Source: Acanthacorydalis orientalis (Eukaryota > Arthropoda > Insecta > Megaloptera > Corydalidae). Taken from it: DNA of 64,000 nt. The notes beneath the pieces were generated by a model. That model was given only the letters and a program-made list of their open reading frames with translations. It did no database searches and was not told the origin of the DNA. The position numbers were made by a program, and so were the translations under genes. The stretch spans positions 23,353,012 to 23,417,011 of the forward strand of contig CM068313.1 of assembly GCA_034766995.1 (NCBI GenBank), read 5' to 3'. Shown here in pieces: positions 1 through 14,299 of this stretch (positions are counted from its first letter, which is position 1; every line of letters begins with the position of its first letter).

Positions 1-300
1 ACAAAGGTTATTACTTTCTTTAACTATTATTTTATTTAAATTAAATTTAAAGAACTAATCAAATTTTAAATAAAAAGTATTTAATATAAAATTACAGATT
101 TCTTATCCAATTCTGCCATTATTTATTCTGGTTATATTTTTAATCTTGTTGCATTTAACAATATCATTTCCTTTAATTTCTTATTTTTTATTGTATTTCT
201 AAAGTGTCTTAGCCTTTTTAGAGTTTATAACAGTCGTTCACACTTACATATTATAATAGGTAAATGAGGGGGCTGTTGATCCGTTAGACTCCTGATATGT

Positions 301-347
<47 letters not shown>

Positions 348-721
348 AAAACGAGTTTTCTATTATTTGTGACATTGTCTAATTTTATTGAATGCCCGGT
401 TTCCTCAGATGATGTCACAGCAAATGTATATTATCGATTGACACAACAATTATTGTAATTCATACCAATTTGAATAGAATATGTTTAGAACGTTAACATT
501 TCAAATGTTATTTTTGTAGTTGTATTTAATTTACTTGATATATTTACAACAACGTACACAATTTTAAAGAAGCGACTGAAATTGAATCAGGAATTATAAG
601 ATGTCAAGTCAATCAATCTATGAGTTCAAATCTGAGGTTCTGCGATGCCATTTTTCATTAGTTAAATTGTTTATTTCATAATATTGGACTTCCAGTCTCT
701 CAATGTTATTTCATAAAGTAC

Positions 722-777
<56 letters not shown>

Positions 778-1339
778 CAATTATATATATATATATATAT
801 ATATATTTACAATTATTTCAATTTAGGCTTTCAGATATTTTTAATCATCGAGAAACACATGTTTTATGCTCTAATTATGCTAGTTATGACCGACATTAAA
901 CGTTGCCAAAATACCAATTATTACATATATCCAACATATTTATTAGTACAGTTAGACTGAGACATTGTAATTTAAAAAGTTATTCTGTATTATTAGCTTA
1001 TATTATCTAAAACTTTTTAATTGGCAATGCAAAAGCATATTAATATGAGAATATTATATTTTGAATGTTTGGTATTACTAATTTACATTTAGATTTTTAC
1101 ATCGAATATCAACAAGGTGTGTATACATTCATATTGTTAATTCTAAGAACTACAGTTTCGATTAAAACCAATGTTACTTGACCTTATAAAAAAGTGCATT
1201 GCAAAAAGGCATTGTATCGTTTTAAATACTATTAAAACAAATAGCAAATCAATTTCCAAACTCTCATATCAGAGAATAATTTGATATTCAGCATGATAAA
1301 TGTATCACTGAATAATAATTATATTGTAGGAACTTCTTA
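1..1339. other. AT-rich intergenic DNA with (TA)n arrays
   Basis: No gene was seen. (TA)n arrays are at about 303-345, 723-764 and 783-808. The open frame across the last two is Tyr-Ile microsatellite translation. A short stretch at about 813-836 resembles one arm of the inverted-repeat element described at 23788. Confidence 0.6.
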
Positions 1340-1640
1340 TCGATTGATAGTATGGAACCCGGCCTGAATTCAATTCGCAAACGGAAGGTTTTCTTTGGAA
1401 CTGTTAAATGACTCGAAGGTCGCAAATACATACTCGTAGGTTGTAGTTGTCTGACACGGTCAATACGTGCAACGGATTGTGGTGATACCTCATACACTCC
1501 CCACTACTGCGGTGTTATTAACTTACCTGTTTTGTGGTGGGCTAGAGACGCCTAGTCATCTGACGTATTGTGTGATTTTTTTTTCTACTCAGGACCAGTG
1601 TTTGTGACCGGAAACAACCTTCAGGGGAATCACCAAATAC
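1340..1640. other. GC-richer patch of unknown function
   Basis: This stretch is clearly less AT-rich than its surroundings and free of (TA)n. On the plus strand a pyrimidine tract ending CTACTCAG at about 1591 is a good splice-acceptor match, followed by a short open run ending in TAA at 1646-1648. On the minus strand there is an AAACAG/GTAAGT donor match near 1528. The two signals imply opposite strands, so it is not assigned. It could be an exon, a promoter or an old transposon remnant. Confidence 0.3.
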
Positions 1641-1697
1641 AGATTAAATAATAATTATATAGTAACATTATAAATTCCATCATCTAAATATATGTAC

Positions 1698-1755
<58 letters not shown>

Positions 1756-2630
1756 ATATATATATATATACATACAATGATATAGTAATTATATAGATAA
1801 AATATAAAAAAGTAGTTAAAAATACAATTAAGAAATATTTTTTTATATTTGTATGAGTAGACACCAAATCTGTTTACATTGTAATAATGTAGTAAATGAA
1901 TGTTAAACGTGGATGTGTATACAGTTGGTGACAAAAATTATATTCTTCAAGACCAATAATTTTTACTTGATATATGCAATAAATGGGAAAAAAACTAAAA
2001 AAATATTTTAAAATATAATTTAAAGGCCAGTGCAGAAAATATAAGATTAAGTAATAAATTTATGTTTCAATAAAATAGTGATACTTGGCATTTTCCAAGA
2101 AAACTAATAAAAAAAGAGATGTATACTATGTATTAAAAGACATGGAGATAACTTTTTAGCCACCAGACATGTTCCACAATGAACATTTGTGGTGAAGTGA
2201 AAAGATCTTTAAGCAGTATTCATATTTCTTGCGAAGATATATTAAAAATATATCTTCAGCTAAAATAAGACAAAATTAACCCATTTTTAATAAAAAAAAC
2301 TCGTAGAATCGATGCCAAATCAACAGAAACATATTTTACAATTTAGAATTAACATATATTCTACTAAATAGTATTTATAAAACTTTATTTCTTTTTGTGA
2401 CTATGTTGTTAGTGGCTGGATTTTCTGTTACATTTTGAACTAGATATGTTTATTCTTTTTTTAGGTTTATTTATTTATTAACATATCAACATATAACAAT
2501 TTGAAGTGCATTAATAAGCTGCAATAAAAAATTTTTTTATTTATTTTCTGTGGTAACCCTAATTTAACACCATAAAATAACTTAACATAAAGCTGACTGA
2601 ATACTTTTGTGACCAACAGTTTATTTATAC

Positions 2631-2695
<65 letters not shown>

Positions 2696-3494
2696 AGTAC
2701 TAAATTATATTCAAATTAAAGCACATATATTTCTCTAAAGTATTGTATTTTTTAAAAAATTAACTTCATATTTCGTATCTTTTTTGAAATTTATACATGA
2801 TATCTATTACTGCAAATATTTTTGGTATTTAATACCTGTTTAAAATTTGTTTAATTTAGATGTTATATTTTTCGTACGATTTCCAATTCGTTTCAAAAAT
2901 ATCAAATAAGATATAATATTTAGTAATGGATATGTACATCATTTTGTACAATTGATTTGAAATACTTTATCTATGAATTGTACTCTTTCAGTTATTATTT
3001 CCATGTAGCACACATTATTTTGACTATGAATATAATATACTTTTTGAAGTTGAGAATATTAATTAAATTTTCTTGAATCCATTTATATTTTCTTGTTATA
3101 TTTTTTTTAACACATATATGACTTCATCCTCAATACATGTTTATAGGAGTTTTTTACTGAAACTTTTTTAATTATATTAAAGTTTTTATTTCTCGCCAAA
3201 ATATTCTTATTTATTTATTTTACATACATCATCCATACATGTTTAACATCTACTCTCCGTTCAAAAAACTGTTTACATTCAATTAATTTTTTATTTAAAA
3301 TCATTTCATTATTTTAACACAAAAGTGTAATGTTCTACATAAAACATTTTTAGTTTTGAATGTTATATTTTAAAAAGCTAATTAAACAATATTCATAATA
3401 TTTTTTTAGTATCGAGTAATTTCTTTGTTATTTTAAGAAGAATACTCTATGGTTTAGTAAATAGCTTTACGTATATGATTATAAATAAAGTAAC

Positions 3495-3560
<66 letters not shown>

Positions 3561-4293
3561 GTATGTAGTTATGTATGTATGTAGTTATGTATGTATGTAT
3601 ATTGCTTTTCTTAAAAAAATATGTATTTTTAAAAAAATAATTAGTATACACATGTAAATTATTTCTTCTTAAAATATTTTTCTCCTCAATTCTTTTATTT
3701 TTCTAAATTTACATTATATGATTTTACTATAAATCATTGTATATTTACATACTTCAAATACGTGAGATTTATATGTCTTCAAATCTTAAAATATAAATAA
3801 TTAAACATGACAAATATTATTTTAAATTAAGCGTACTTCTTTATAACAACAATAAAATTTTATAATTTCTCTAGTACACATGAAAAAATAATTTCCATTG
3901 TAAAAAACTTTTATTCAAGATAATTTATTTATGTATTCTAAATTAAAAATAATAAACTAACGCTGTTAAATTTGAGTGATTGTTTCCTCTACACTTATCG
4001 CTCTAAAGAATGTTTAAAAAAATGTCATATTTTAAATTGTACTAAAAAATACTAATATGTTATATATTATTATAATATGTTATAATATCTAACTGTTCTT
4101 GTAAGAAAATAAAAATTAATGAATACGATGAATAAAAAAATCAATTCGTATAATTATGAAAAAAATTATTTACTTTTTTCCTTGTTTGTATACTCGTGTA
4201 TATTAATTTATTTTCATAAATCATTTCGCGATAAAAAACAAACATGTAAAAATTCAAATCATTTGAAATGAAAAAAAGTATTTTAAATAGAAA

Positions 4294-4351
<58 letters not shown>

Positions 4352-6883
4352 CTAGTTAAATGCATTCTACTTTTTATTAACATTCAGATATAGAAGTAAT
4401 TATAACCAATTTGTGTATTTTTATGTGCTTACAAAAATTATATTTATTTTATTTAAATACTTGTTTTGAAATTAATAAAATAGAATCCAATATTTACGAG
4501 TAGTTATTATTTTCTTAAATATCTTGTAATAATCATATAAAACTGCATAAATATTTATCTTGCTTATTTAAATCCACAAATATTTATATATAATAATTAA
4601 AACAACATATAAGTTCTTATATTTTGTTTGCATAGAAATAAATGTATAAATAATTAAGTTATATTACTAGAAAAAAGGTTTACAACATTTAAGTTTGTTT
4701 AATGAGTCTCGTGATATATTAAATAATTATAAAAATATTGGAGAATGATATATTGTCACTTATTTTTTCATAATTAATAATAAAGTAATTTCTACTAGCA
4801 AATTACTTGTAAACAAATAATAAAAAAATGTAATTTATTTCATATTCATAAACTAGAATTTCTGTGTAATACAATGGTACGAAACAATATAATTGGCTGT
4901 ATGATATGATAATAATCATTAAGTTATTTAAACTGTAGACATCAAGATATAGATATAAATGTCTACTATTGTCGAAATTGTAAATGTTTAAGGTATAATA
5001 AAAACACGACAAGACATGATATAAATAAATTTATATGCAAATAAATTTATTTTTAGTCTTGTTTGATTTTTATCTGTCCTTGTGAATACTGAATCCAGCA
5101 TGTTATCTTTTATTATCAATAATGAATACATACTATGAATATGAAAAATCGGATAATATTTGATGTTTACCGATGAGTATGACAATGTTTATCTATTATT
5201 TAGATAAAAACAAGGTGTGCATAATCCATTGTAAAATTTTGCTGCAACATTTAATGTCCATATATATATATATAAATAAACGCTTATATGTGTGTCTTTA
5301 GTACTGGAATAATACTGTCTTAGGTATGTCTTAAAACTAGACATTTTAAACACTTCAATATATTATAATATTAATAAAAATTCGCTTACTGCAACTATTA
5401 AAGACCTCAGTATATTTACTGTTTTTTGAATATACGATATGTAATGTCTATATGTAATCTATATATAAATTGAATTGAGAATTTAATTGAAGCCATAATT
5501 TAAAGCACACAGGTATTATTGATTTTAACGCAATAGTATCTATTTTTTTTTTAAAAAATAACATTTACTTTTATACATATTCTTGAATTGATTAGAATGC
5601 TTATCATAGTTTTATCTAAATTAAGATAATTTTTCACTTATTTATTCCTATGATAATAACAATAAACCGATAATAGTAGTTCAATTTGAATTTCCAATAT
5701 AAACAGTTTATTCGCACACTCCTACTCGTATAGTTTTTGTTTTTAAAATAAGGTAATAACTTTTATAAACAATATAAAAATTCAACATACCTATTTTATT
5801 TTATTTCATTTTATTATAATATTAGTCATATTTTTCATGTTTTTTTTTAAAAAAAAATTAATCATGTTCTGAGAAAATGCATTTAATTTAAAAAATAAAT
5901 ATTGAACTTCCGATTTAAAACATATAATTTTGTACACACGAATGATCATGTATTTGTACTTTATTTTTATATTTGATTAATTTTATATTTAAGTTAGTAT
6001 GTTTCTACTTAATTTTTATATTAAAGTTACGATAGGTAAACCATTAAAAATAATTAAAATTGAATTATTTAATGAAAGTAACATATTAAAATTTCCTGAG
6101 TTGTCTTAAAATTTTTAAGAATGATTTTAGTATATTTTATACATGCATTTTATACAATAAGAAAAATATTTCTAAAATCTGTGCCAGGAAACTATTGATT
6201 AAATATAAATATTTTTTTTATAATATAAAAATCAGTAACTTTCAATATAGGTATTTTATTGAGAAAAGAAAACATCGTTTTCAACTCAGGAAGATAATTG
6301 TGATGAATCACATATTATCACATTAATGGTGTTAGAATTTAACTATGTGGTTTTAAAACTAATAATGATTTATTGGATGAGTCGTTCATGCCATATATTA
6401 TTATTTTTGATAACTACATATACAGTTCCACACGCATGAGATATGTATATATGTGTATATATATATATATATACATTTAAATAAAAAAATATTATTTAAA
6501 ATAATTAATTAATTTTAATATTTTATACAGATTTCTATGAAATAGTCTGTACAAATACATTACAATTCAAAGAAGTGAAATATAATATGTATTATTTAAT
6601 ATCTCCATTTAACCTTGTTGATATTCTTAGAAGTAAATGTGGGACATGATTTTCTTCAAAATGAAACCTTAATTGCGTTAATAGTGAAATTTAAACTGAA
6701 ATATTGTTTCATGGTTTTTATGTATATCATTAATAAGAATGAATCATCTGTGTACATCTTGAAATTCTTGTGTGGGGAAATTTATCTGCACTTAACTGTC
6801 GTTTATGTGTTATTATAAGATCAAATACTGGATTTAAAGTGCTTACCCCAAGATTTTTAATATGATTATTTTCACAAGTCTTA

Positions 6884-6933
<50 letters not shown>

Positions 6934-7106
6934 TACATGTTCAGCTTTTATATTACCATATTACATTCAATATATAACAAATTTAACAATTTTTAATTTT
7001 TGTTATGATAAAATAGTGTCAATATTAACTATTATTTTTTATGTACATAATTATACATTAAAAGTAAATGTTTTTTAAATATATAATTTAGACTATTTTT
7101 TTTTAG
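1641..7106. other. AT-rich DNA upstream of the receptor with (TA)n arrays
   Basis: No confident gene was seen. (TA)n arrays lie at about 1688-1776 (compound, TACA on one side and TGTA on the other), 2632-2691, 3499-3601 (running into ATGT repeats), 4296-4349 and 6887-6931, with a short one near 6450-6471. The missing first receptor exon may be here; a weak candidate near 6365 is listed as a finding. Confidence 0.6.
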
Positions 7107-7344
7107 TATGTTCCGGTAAATGATGGTATTGGAGTTATTCCGAAATGTTGTGGCATCAGTGAAAGTCTTGAACCCAACCCTGATCCATTAGGAGGTTCCA
7201 GATGTGTGAATCAAAATAGAAGCTTAAGTTCTTTTCGTCCATTCATAATTACAAATAATGCAACAGATGTATGGAATGTCAGTATAGATGGAATGAAGAT
7301 TATTGTTGGAAGCCCTTCATGTACAAAGTGAGTTTATAATCTTC

Positions 7345-7409
<65 letters not shown>

Positions 7410-8810
7410 TATATTTGGTATAATAATCATAAAATAAGGTAAATTAGAATGAGAATATGTACAATTTTTTTTCATCGTTTATTATTTATATTAGTATATA
7501 TATCTATAATTAAGTGACTATCTTTGGAAAGGAAAAGTTGTACCAAGTACCACAAATTCTACAATACTATAAATTCACACGATTCCTAACTGATCGTTTG
7601 GACAAAATAAAATGAGGATTTGATTCGTAAATATCGGTAGTTTCTATAATATTAAAAATACTATTTAATAATTTAAATGCTGCTTATAAATCTAATAAAA
7701 AGAGTAGATAAATAAAATAATATCTGAATAATATTTTTTTTATTTTATTTTATTTTCACTTAAAAAATGAAAACGAGCTATAGTATTGAGTTAATAACAA
7801 GTTCTTATATTATTTACTAGTCATTGTAAACTTTTATTAAAAAAAGAATTCAACTTTTGATGAACGAATTTATATATATATATAGAAAAGATGACTAACA
7901 ATTACATTGTGTACATTACTTTTTCATATCCTTTTATTACATGTTTTATTTCTCAACAAAGAATGAAATAAAAATGCATATACTTTTTTTATAAACAATA
8001 ACTACCAATTGTAATTTAAATACTTTTCTTAGAATAAGGAATTGTATTTTTATTTCTATTTAAATATGATTATTAATTTCTATTATCAATTTTCGATCTA
8101 TTATTGTATTAAAAATAAAAGTAGACATAATCATACATTTTTTACACAGCAGACATTACCAAGAGACATACTTTTTCTAATTTAAATTTATTTTGTCTAA
8201 CATAATTATAAAGATCATACTATTTGTTTATGTATGTGAACAAATGAGAAAGAGAGATATGTAATTTTACTAAAAAGAAATTTGCACGACACTTATAATA
8301 GGTTAACTATACAATAATTTGTGTTCAATATTTAATATATCTGACCTTCATCCATCTTTATCAATTATTGATCTTATTAGTATCTTCAATTTGCTTAAAG
8401 TAAGATAATGATTTTTTTTTTGAATTATGTACATTTCTTTCAATTACTATAAATAGAAGTTATATTTAATTAAACTAAAAATTTAAGTAATATTTTTTGG
8501 AAGAAGTAAGCAGAGTAGTACAATAACGTTAAGTTAGTTACATCCAATGATAATATTTAAAAACAAAAATCATAAGTTTTGGTCATTACAATGAGTAAGG
8601 TGAATATGTGAGGCGGCTTGTTATCGTTATCACATCTTTTCTAGTAAATATTTTTTTAATTTATTAATAGATTTCTGTATGACATATTTGTCTGAAATGA
8701 AAGTAAAAACAGGTGAAGACAAATATTTTTTTTATTTACAATTATTTAAAATGTTTGAATATTTTAAGTGCAATATAAATATTAATGTGAGCTATTGTGG
8801 ATATCAACAG

Positions 8811-8880
<70 letters not shown>

Positions 8881-9263
8881 TATGTGTGTCTATATAATAT
8901 TATTCTTTTTTTTAATGTTTGCTTGCTTATTAATATGAATATCAATGGAAAATGTCTAATAAAAGTAAATTTGAAAGGTAAATAAAATTGGTTTCTATAA
9001 TAAATAAAAAGTAGAAATATTTTTATAATATCAGAAAAAAGCATGCTTAATTATATCTACAAATTATACACTTCTTGTTTTTCTTTATTATTGAAATTTT
9101 TATTGTTATATATTATTTTATACTTGTTTATTATATGTGTATAATCAATTTTTTTCTACAAGAAGTAAATGTTAAACATTCACAGTTGTCTCATTAAATG
9201 AATTATATATTTACATATTTGCATGTAAATTTATTTAAGTGCAGTGAAAGCATATACATATAA

Positions 9264-9312
<49 letters not shown>

Positions 9313-10380
9313 AATTTAGTTTAAATAATCTTATTGTTATTATTTAATTTAATAATATAGAATATGTTTTAGAACTGCTATGTAACTAATTTTGTATTCA
9401 TTTTGTTGTTATTCGAATAGCATTTTTTTTGTTTCCTGATTTCTAATAAATTGTACTAAAATATTTATTTTATTTTAATTTCAAGATATCTTCTTCAGCC
9501 AGAAGAAAATATGGATGATATATATTATGTATTTGATAATGGTACTTTATTGACTCCAAAATCATCTCCGTTCTTAAGAAATATTAATTTATTTTGCTTA
9601 GAGTATTTTCAAAATGATGAAACCTCAAAAGAAGAAATATTACCATTTGTATGTTTTGATGAAAATACATCAAGTAGAGGAAATTATTATATGTATGCTA
9701 TAGGTATGTAGATGATATTATCGATATCCGTAAAATATAACATTAATTTACAAAGACATTAATATTTTTATACTTATTTTCCTTTTAGGTCTTTTTATAT
9801 CAGTGCCGTTTTTAATATGTACATTTTTAGTATATGCACTAATTGAAGATCTTCATGATTTGCATGGAAAATGTTTATGTTGCCACGTACTATGTCTTAT
9901 TTTTGCATTTACTTCATTGGCATTTGTGCAAATTTTAGGTGACAAATTTCCAAAATCAATTTGTGTTGCTACAGGTAAATATATGCTATATCAAGTTTTT
10001 ATATAGCAGTATTAAACAGAAATTATTAATTTTTAGATTAATTGTAAAAAGTAATATTACAATGTTTAAATAACATGATATATATTATACTTTGCATGAA
10101 ATGTACATTTTAAAGTAGATATTGCATTGTAATATATATATTTAAAGTTATTTGTAAATTTAAAAAACAATTAAACTTTTTAGCATTTATGATCCAGTTC
10201 TTTTTCCTCGCAGCATTTTGTTGGCTTAGTGTAATGTGTTTTAATACCTGGAGAAATGTTATGTAAGTAAAGTCACATTTTGATATTTTTTTAGAGAAAA
10301 ACATTTTTTAATTATGTATGATGTTTACATACATATAACCGTACATATATAAATACATATATATATATATATACATACAC

Positions 10381-10415
<35 letters not shown>

Positions 10416-11427
10416 CACATACATATACATATACACACAATATTTGCGTATTTTCATGTATATATGCAATGATGTATTTTTTTTTAAGAATTAACAGCAA
10501 TAATGATAGATAACAAAAACGTTGTAAATATTAATCTGCAAAAACTACAAATATTTATATCTTTCAGGCAGTATCTCAAAACTGAACAATCAAAAGAAGA
10601 ACAGAGTAAATATTTTATTTATTACTCAGTATTTTCATGGTTTATTCCTTTGTTATTTTTTATAATTACATTCATATCGGATTCATTTCCTGCTATTCCT
10701 TCTTGGTACATAAAGCCTCAAATTGGTGTCACATCATGTTGGTTTAGATGTAAGTATAACTTAAATATAATATACTTTATAACTTTATCTTTATTCGTTA
10801 CTTTCTAATTTATTATATATACATATATGAATTTTTCTAGCTGATAAATCAGAGTTTCCTTACTTTTATGGACCAATAGCTGTACTGATCTTTACTAATG
10901 TAGTTTTTTTTGTTCTGACTGCTCGAGAACTTTCTGAAAATAAAAAGCAGGCCAGTGAAAAAATTGATTTAAGTAATACTGAAAGAACTAATTTTATCCT
11001 TGATTTTAAGAAACGATGGACAAATTATCTACAAGTGTAAGTACATTAAATTGAATACATTTATTTAAAATTTTAGATCTTTTGCTATATTTTTAAAAAA
11101 TAAAATACTGAAATTAACTAAAATTAGAATACTTTTTAATTTTATTGTTATAGGTTTTATCGGTGTTTAATATTATTTCTTGTAATGGGAATAAATTGGT
11201 TAATTGAAGTTATTTCGTGGGCTGCAGGAGGTTCTTGGACAATATGGATTGTTTTCGATATAATTAATTCTCTTCAAGGTGTTATTATTTTTTGTATATT
11301 TGTACTTAAAAAGCCTGTGCGAAATATTGTAAAGAAAAAATTAACAGAGTGGAATAACAAGACAGTATCTGATGATGAAGAATTACAAAATATGACAAGC
11401 AATAACAGTAATTATAATACGATGTGA
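7107..11427 (+). CDS. Methuselah-like G-protein-coupled receptor, seven exons, 5' end missing
   Basis: Exons 7107-7327, 9486-9703, 9789-9974, 10184-10262, 10568-10749, 10841-11036 and 11154-11427 have AG/GT borders and join in one frame to 451 residues plus TGA. Residues 1 to about 142 form an extracellular domain with a Cys-Cys pair (14-15), Cys33, Cys71 and several Asn-X-Ser/Thr sequons (NRS, NAT, NVS, NGT, NTS). Seven hydrophobic segments follow at about 143-165, 176-195, 205-231, 251-272, 302-323, 366-385 and 393-413, then a short polar tail ending NSNYNTM. This is the plan of the insect Methuselah/Mth-like family (class B-like receptors), plasma-membrane proteins linked in Drosophila to stress resistance and lifespan. 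The ligand cannot be read from sequence. The first exon begins in phase 0 at a splice acceptor and has no start codon, so a signal-peptide exon lies upstream. Intron 1 is about 2.2 kb and carries three (TA)n arrays; introns 2-6 are about 85-305 bp. No stop or frameshift was seen in the joined exons. Confidence 0.93.
7349..7414. repeat. (TA)n microsatellite in receptor intron 1
   Basis: About 33 TA units begin some 20 bp after the first observed splice donor. Two further arrays lie in the same intron at about 8813-8878 and 9267-9306. Such tracts are usually length-polymorphic. Confidence 0.9.
10341..10440. repeat. Compound TA/CATA microsatellite in receptor intron 4
   Basis: Two TA blocks are separated and flanked by ACATAC and GTATAT variants. 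The tract lies between the exons at 10184-10262 and 10568-10749 and accounts for this intron being longer than the others after intron 1. Confidence 0.85.
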
Positions 11428-11501
11428 TAAACAAGACAATTTATAATAACAACCCATAAACAATAGTCTCCGAGTGATTAATGAAGTGTATAAATATAAT
11501 G

Positions 11502-11507
11502 AATAAA
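11502..11507 (+). terminator. Probable poly(A) signal of the Mth-like receptor gene
   Basis: AATAAA lies about 75 bp after the receptor stop codon, inside a run of overlapping AATAAA-like hexamers (11502-11518). It is the first good poly(A) signal on this strand after the stop. The DNA is so AT-rich that such hexamers are common by chance, so position is the main support. Confidence 0.45.
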
Positions 11508-12359
11508 TAAAATAAAATACCTTTAAAGTAGAAACATCAATTTTAATATCAGTTTAAATTTGTCTATTCTTATTTATCATCATCAGAGTAAAATAATTTA
11601 ATTCAATGTTTGATTGTATTAATATATTTGTATATAAAGCATACAAAAAATAAACATTTTGTTAAGAATTTATACATTATATATTGACAAATATTATATT
11701 ATATTACTACTCAATTAAACATTATATTCTTGAGAGATGCAGCTCCAATATAACAATTTAGTATTAAAATAATTTATTTATTTTTCACCTATTTACTTAA
11801 GGAATTATTATATAGTTTTACTACTGTAGTTTTAGTAATCATGATTTTTGTATTAAGGAAATATATTATAATAATTAATTTCTGCAATATCTATATTTAA
11901 TAACAGCATGTAATTAATATATTTTTTACTTTTATAATGAAACATTCTATGAAAATATTTATAGAAATTAAGATATTCTTAACATTTTTGTTGTCAAACT
12001 TCATACTTATTGTATATCATATAATAATATTTTTGTTTACAGAATTTAACAATTTTATTTTAATATAGAAAGCTAATGAAACTGTTATAATAAACTATTC
12101 ACTTTTTAACCTACATTATATATATATATAAGCAAATATGTTCAATATGTTATTTATAAACACACATGTACATTACAATAAATATTATATTTTTTTACTA
12201 TTACTATTATACTTTTATACCAGGAAAAATGTTTTATCATAAAAATGTTTCTTTTTTTATTATAACTCTAAATGTAAAAATGTAATATAGAAATTTGTGG
12301 AAAAATTCATTTAAATAAGTATATAATATAATATTATTTTTAATAAATATTATATTATT

Positions 12360-12394
12360 AGTTGTATAATAAAAAAAAAATATATTATACAACT
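12360..12394. repeat. Perfect 11-bp inverted repeat with A-rich loop
   Basis: AGTTGTATAAT at 12360-12370 is matched by its exact reverse complement ATTATACAACT at 12384-12394, with a 13-nt A-rich loop. The arms are not simple TA repeats. It might be the core of a very short MITE or a chance palindrome. Confidence 0.5.
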
Positions 12395-13478
12395 TATATT
12401 AAACTGATATCTAACATTAATCTGATTGTATTATGATGTCTTAATGTGATTCAAAAATTGTTCGCTGTCATTTGTTTCTTAATTTAAAAGCTTCATCTAG
12501 CAAAAATGAATAATTAATAATTGATATTACCTGTATAATTTTGTCTTTTCTTAAAATTTTATTTAAATTGATGCTATATTTTATTTCAATTTTTGTGAAA
12601 CTCAGTTCATATTTGAAACAAGAATTATTGACTTAGGAAGCAAAATTATGCGTTAATAATAAACAAGATTCATCTTTAAAACAGAATAATTATTATAATA
12701 TAAAGAGTCAATTAATAATAAAAAATTGGAACATTTCATTTGGTATCTGTAATTGAATTCTAACATTTTCATTAAAGAATGTGAGAATTAGTTATTTTAT
12801 TATTTTGTTTTGTTATTTTTTTTTTGTATCGTTATTAAATATATTCTAATTAAACGATTGTTTGATTCATATAACTAATGCTATTTTTATTACTACCTTT
12901 ATTTTGTAAATTATAAAAAAATATTTTTCTTATAGTGTAAGTGGTAGAAATATAAGTAAATAAAAAATATCACGTCTTATATTTACTCATTAATTTATGA
13001 TTTCTTAATACACTTATTCCAGTTGAACACGATTTTTAGTTGTATATTTTGTTTTTACCAAAAATCACTGTGGTTAAATTACATTAATAAACTACTTAAT
13101 AGTTAAAACTGGTTTCAATTTCTTAATTAGATCTAATGTATTATTTGTTTAATTGACATAATATAATACATTGAATATTGACTGTTTTTTTGATTACAAT
13201 TACTTAACTATCGCAATTATGTTTATATAAAAATTAGTTTATATATTTTCTATTTTGAATTTTATTCATATTATACTTTTCTAGAATTGTATGAATGAAT
13301 CGGATTGATTAATTTGAGGAATATGACAACTTCAGATGCATGAGAAAATTTGGCATATAAAAGTTTTACCATTTATTCCATAATAAACATATGTTTTTAT
13401 ACTAAAAAATTAATCTGAACAATAGTATTCTATATTTTTTTGAAATGTACACACATGTCCATACATACCCATACATAT

Positions 13479-13562
<84 letters not shown>

Positions 13563-13868
13563 CAAATTTAAATGTAATAATACTTTTTAAATGAATTACA
13601 TAAATTGTATTTTATTTTGTTTTTATTTTTTATTTGTTTATAAAAAAATAAGTTGCTCATTAATGATTCTTTCATACATTATGTATTCATTATAATTAAG
13701 CAATAATAATTCATTTTATAATTAGTCTTTCAAATAAAAAAAATGTCATGATGTTTACAATAAATTTCAAGATTTTGATAATATTTCGTATTTATGAATA
13801 AGAATTTAAATTCTCTATATCCATACACTTGTACATGCTTATGTGTAATTGTATATATATATATATGC

Positions 13869-13926
<58 letters not shown>

Positions 13927-14299
13927 ATATATGCAATAATAGATAAGTTAATTATTCAAACATATAGTTTATTATTTTTCGGGTTTTCAAATATTTATTT
14001 TGAAATTATAATTTAAATATTACAATTAAATAGACTGGATTGAAAAGTATTTTTATTTTTGCTTACGGTTCAATGTTTGTGTATTTTTTTGTGATTGTGT
14101 TTTTAAGAAAAAAACTATCAAAATCTCAAACGAACCAGTGCAATGTAATAATGATACGAACTACGAAATCCCCATAATATTATGAACATGTGATAGAATT
14201 AGGGGACGCTGCATTCTCCGTTGCATACACAGGTCGACAATCAGTCTATCTTATACTATTTAAATGTATTGTCATTATGATTCATATTGTTGCGTCTCG

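Larger units (their letters stand above)
11428..14299. other. AT-rich intergenic DNA downstream of the receptor
   Basis: No gene was seen. It starts with the receptor 3' UTR. A perfect 80-bp (TA)n array lies at about 13480-13559 and a compound one at 13852-13923; a short array is at 12117-12131. A perfect inverted repeat at 12360-12394 is described separately. Confidence 0.6.
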
